A stretch of DNA of 7,459 bases from NCBI GenBank assembly GCA_024639625.1, contig JAHEIA010000148.1:1-7459 (forward strand). Reading direction: 5' to 3'. Position 1 is the first letter of the stretch; every line of letters starts with the position of its first letter. Below, piece by piece: positions 6,976 through 7,459 of the stretch. Source of the stretch: Chromatiales bacterium. Lineage in GTDB: Bacteria > Pseudomonadota > Gammaproteobacteria > Chromatiales > Chromatiaceae. The notes beneath the pieces were generated by a model. That model made no database searches. It was not told the origin of the DNA and worked only from the letters and a program-made list of their open reading frames with translations. The position numbers and the translations under genes are program-made.

Positions 6976-7320
6976 GGAACCCATCGATCTTCCCCGCTAT
7001 CCGAGTTGGCTGCCTCCTGTGCAGCGCGCAATCCTTTTCATCGCGGTGTGGAGACAGCTCGAGCTGACCCAGCCGGCGAACCAGCGGCGGCATACCGCTC
7101 GACACGTCCTGCAGCCGTTGCTTGGGTCACCAGGATCTTCCAACCGCCAAAAAAAACTAACCACGTTTAAAGGCGCATGTCGAACCAGACCGGGCCCATG
7201 GGAAGGACGCCCTCAAACCCGCGCAAGATCTGAATCAGCAAGGCTTTGTTCGCGAGGTTGAACCTTTCAGGTTGGGTGAGCAGAGAACGGGGTAGAATAT
7301 GCTCCTGTCCCCTTTTTCTT

Positions 7321-7458
7321 TTAACAATCTGCCCGCGCGGCGCCGGGCTCCGCAACATCGCCCCCGGTCTCGCCCGGGTTCGAGGCGGCGGCGACGGGTT
7401 CCGGTGGCGGCTGATGAAACAATGCGCCGCGGGTGCAGGGCACCTGGACAACCCCGTT
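7321..7458 (-). CDS. Partial gene, 3' end only (45 C-terminal residues), function unknown
   Basis: On the minus strand a frame is open from the right edge of the window to TAA at 7323-7321. It encodes NGVVQVPCTRGALFHQ followed by a Pro/Ala/Gly/Glu-rich tail ending in ARADC. The two other minus-strand frames here are dominated by Arg, Pro and Cys, as expected of shadow frames of GC-rich coding DNA, while this frame has balanced acidic residues and mostly G/C third positions. It is therefore the most likely real reading, a protein with a disordered C-terminal tail. I do not recognise it. It would be read in the same direction as the downstream operon but is separated from it by 424 bases. Because only the end is visible, it could also be a chance open frame. 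Confidence 0.42.
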   Translation of the reverse strand, partial: NGVVQVPCTRGALFHQPPPEPVAAASNPGETGGDVAEPGAARADC

Positions 7459-7459
7459 C

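Larger units (their letters stand above)
6897..7320. other. 424-base upstream region without a clear gene
   Basis: From left to right this stretch holds the operon ribosome binding site, putative promoter and 9-3-9 inverted repeat. Next come a 12-base palindrome CAGCTCGAGCTG (7055-7066) and an A8 run (7149-7156; T8 on the minus strand) without a GC-rich hairpin in front of it. Small repeated arms follow: AGGTT 7255-7259, AACCT 7261-7265, AGGTT 7269-7273. The last element is the segment GGGGTAGAATATGCTCCTGTCCCC (7289-7312), followed by a pyrimidine tract. Open frames here are short, have no credible start signal and resemble no family I know. The DNA between about 7160 and 7290 reads as somewhat protein-like on the minus strand and may be decayed coding sequence, but I cannot identify it. 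Confidence 0.4.

Noticed and set aside
6897..7031. N-terminal extension of the binding protein by 45 residues
   Set aside because: It would place the lipoprotein signal peptide internally. The ATG at 6896 has a good ribosome binding site and gives a canonical lipobox.
6917..7105. A 62-codon minus-strand frame ending 20 bases before the binding-protein gene
   Set aside because: It overlaps the putative promoter and the 9-3-9 inverted repeat, has no usable ribosome binding site and resembles no family. A leader peptide cannot be excluded but is not supported.
7149..7156. T8 run on the minus strand as an intrinsic terminator
   Set aside because: No GC-rich hairpin precedes the run on the minus strand.
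6897..7320. c-di-GMP riboswitch (GEMM) upstream of the operon
   Set aside because: I looked for the GEMM core motifs on the minus strand and did not find a matching arrangement of conserved bases. A covariance-model search would settle it.
7360..7395. A GGTTCGA sequence suggesting a tRNA T-loop
   Set aside because: The flanking bases do not form the 5-base T-stem, and no acceptor or anticodon arm is visible.
7167..7451. A 94-codon minus-strand frame in the right-edge region
   Set aside because: Its first half is Arg/Pro/Ser-rich, like a shadow frame of the competing minus-strand frame ending at 7321. The second half looks more protein-like but has no start of its own. I could not identify it.

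Overview
The window looks like the chromosome of a moderately GC-rich Gram-negative bacterium, most likely a proteobacterium (gamma or beta). I infer this from the protein families: a DmeF-type cation efflux protein, a large HAMP-PAS-PAS-GAF-GGDEF-EAL protein, a lipoprotein with a classical lipobox, and an IclR regulator. Nothing in the sequence fixes the genus. I see no rRNA, tRNA, CRISPR array, insertion sequence or phage gene.

Left part, plus strand: bases 1-333 are the C-terminal end of an IclR-family transcriptional regulator cut by the window edge. After a 219- to 237-base intergenic stretch comes a gene (start preferred at 571, stop 1111-1113) for a predicted exported, cysteine-containing protein of unknown function. 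It converges on the next transcription unit, with 74 bases between the two stop codons.

Middle and right, minus strand: three genes are read leftward as a probable operon. First is a substrate-binding lipoprotein of the NMT1/TauA/SsuA (COG0715-like) type (6896 to 5772). Its stop overlaps the GTG start of a 1197-residue membrane-bound c-di-GMP enzyme (5775 to 2182). The enzyme is followed, after 52 bases or with a 17-base overlap depending on the start chosen, by a DmeF-family divalent metal exporter (2129 or 2198 to 1188). No ABC permease or ATPase gene adjoins the binding protein. The simplest reading is that the lipoprotein is a sensory partner that reports a periplasmic ligand to the GGDEF-EAL protein, in the style of NspS-MbaA of Vibrio cholerae. 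The metal exporter at the end of the unit, and a His-rich patch at the start of the mature binding protein, raise the untested possibility that the signal is related to metal ions.

Upstream of the operon, a 424-base stretch (6897-7320) holds a putative promoter. Its -35 and spacer coincide with a perfect 9-3-9 inverted repeat (6955-6975), a good candidate operator. At the right edge, bases 7321-7458 on the minus strand are probably the 3' end of another gene that I cannot identify.
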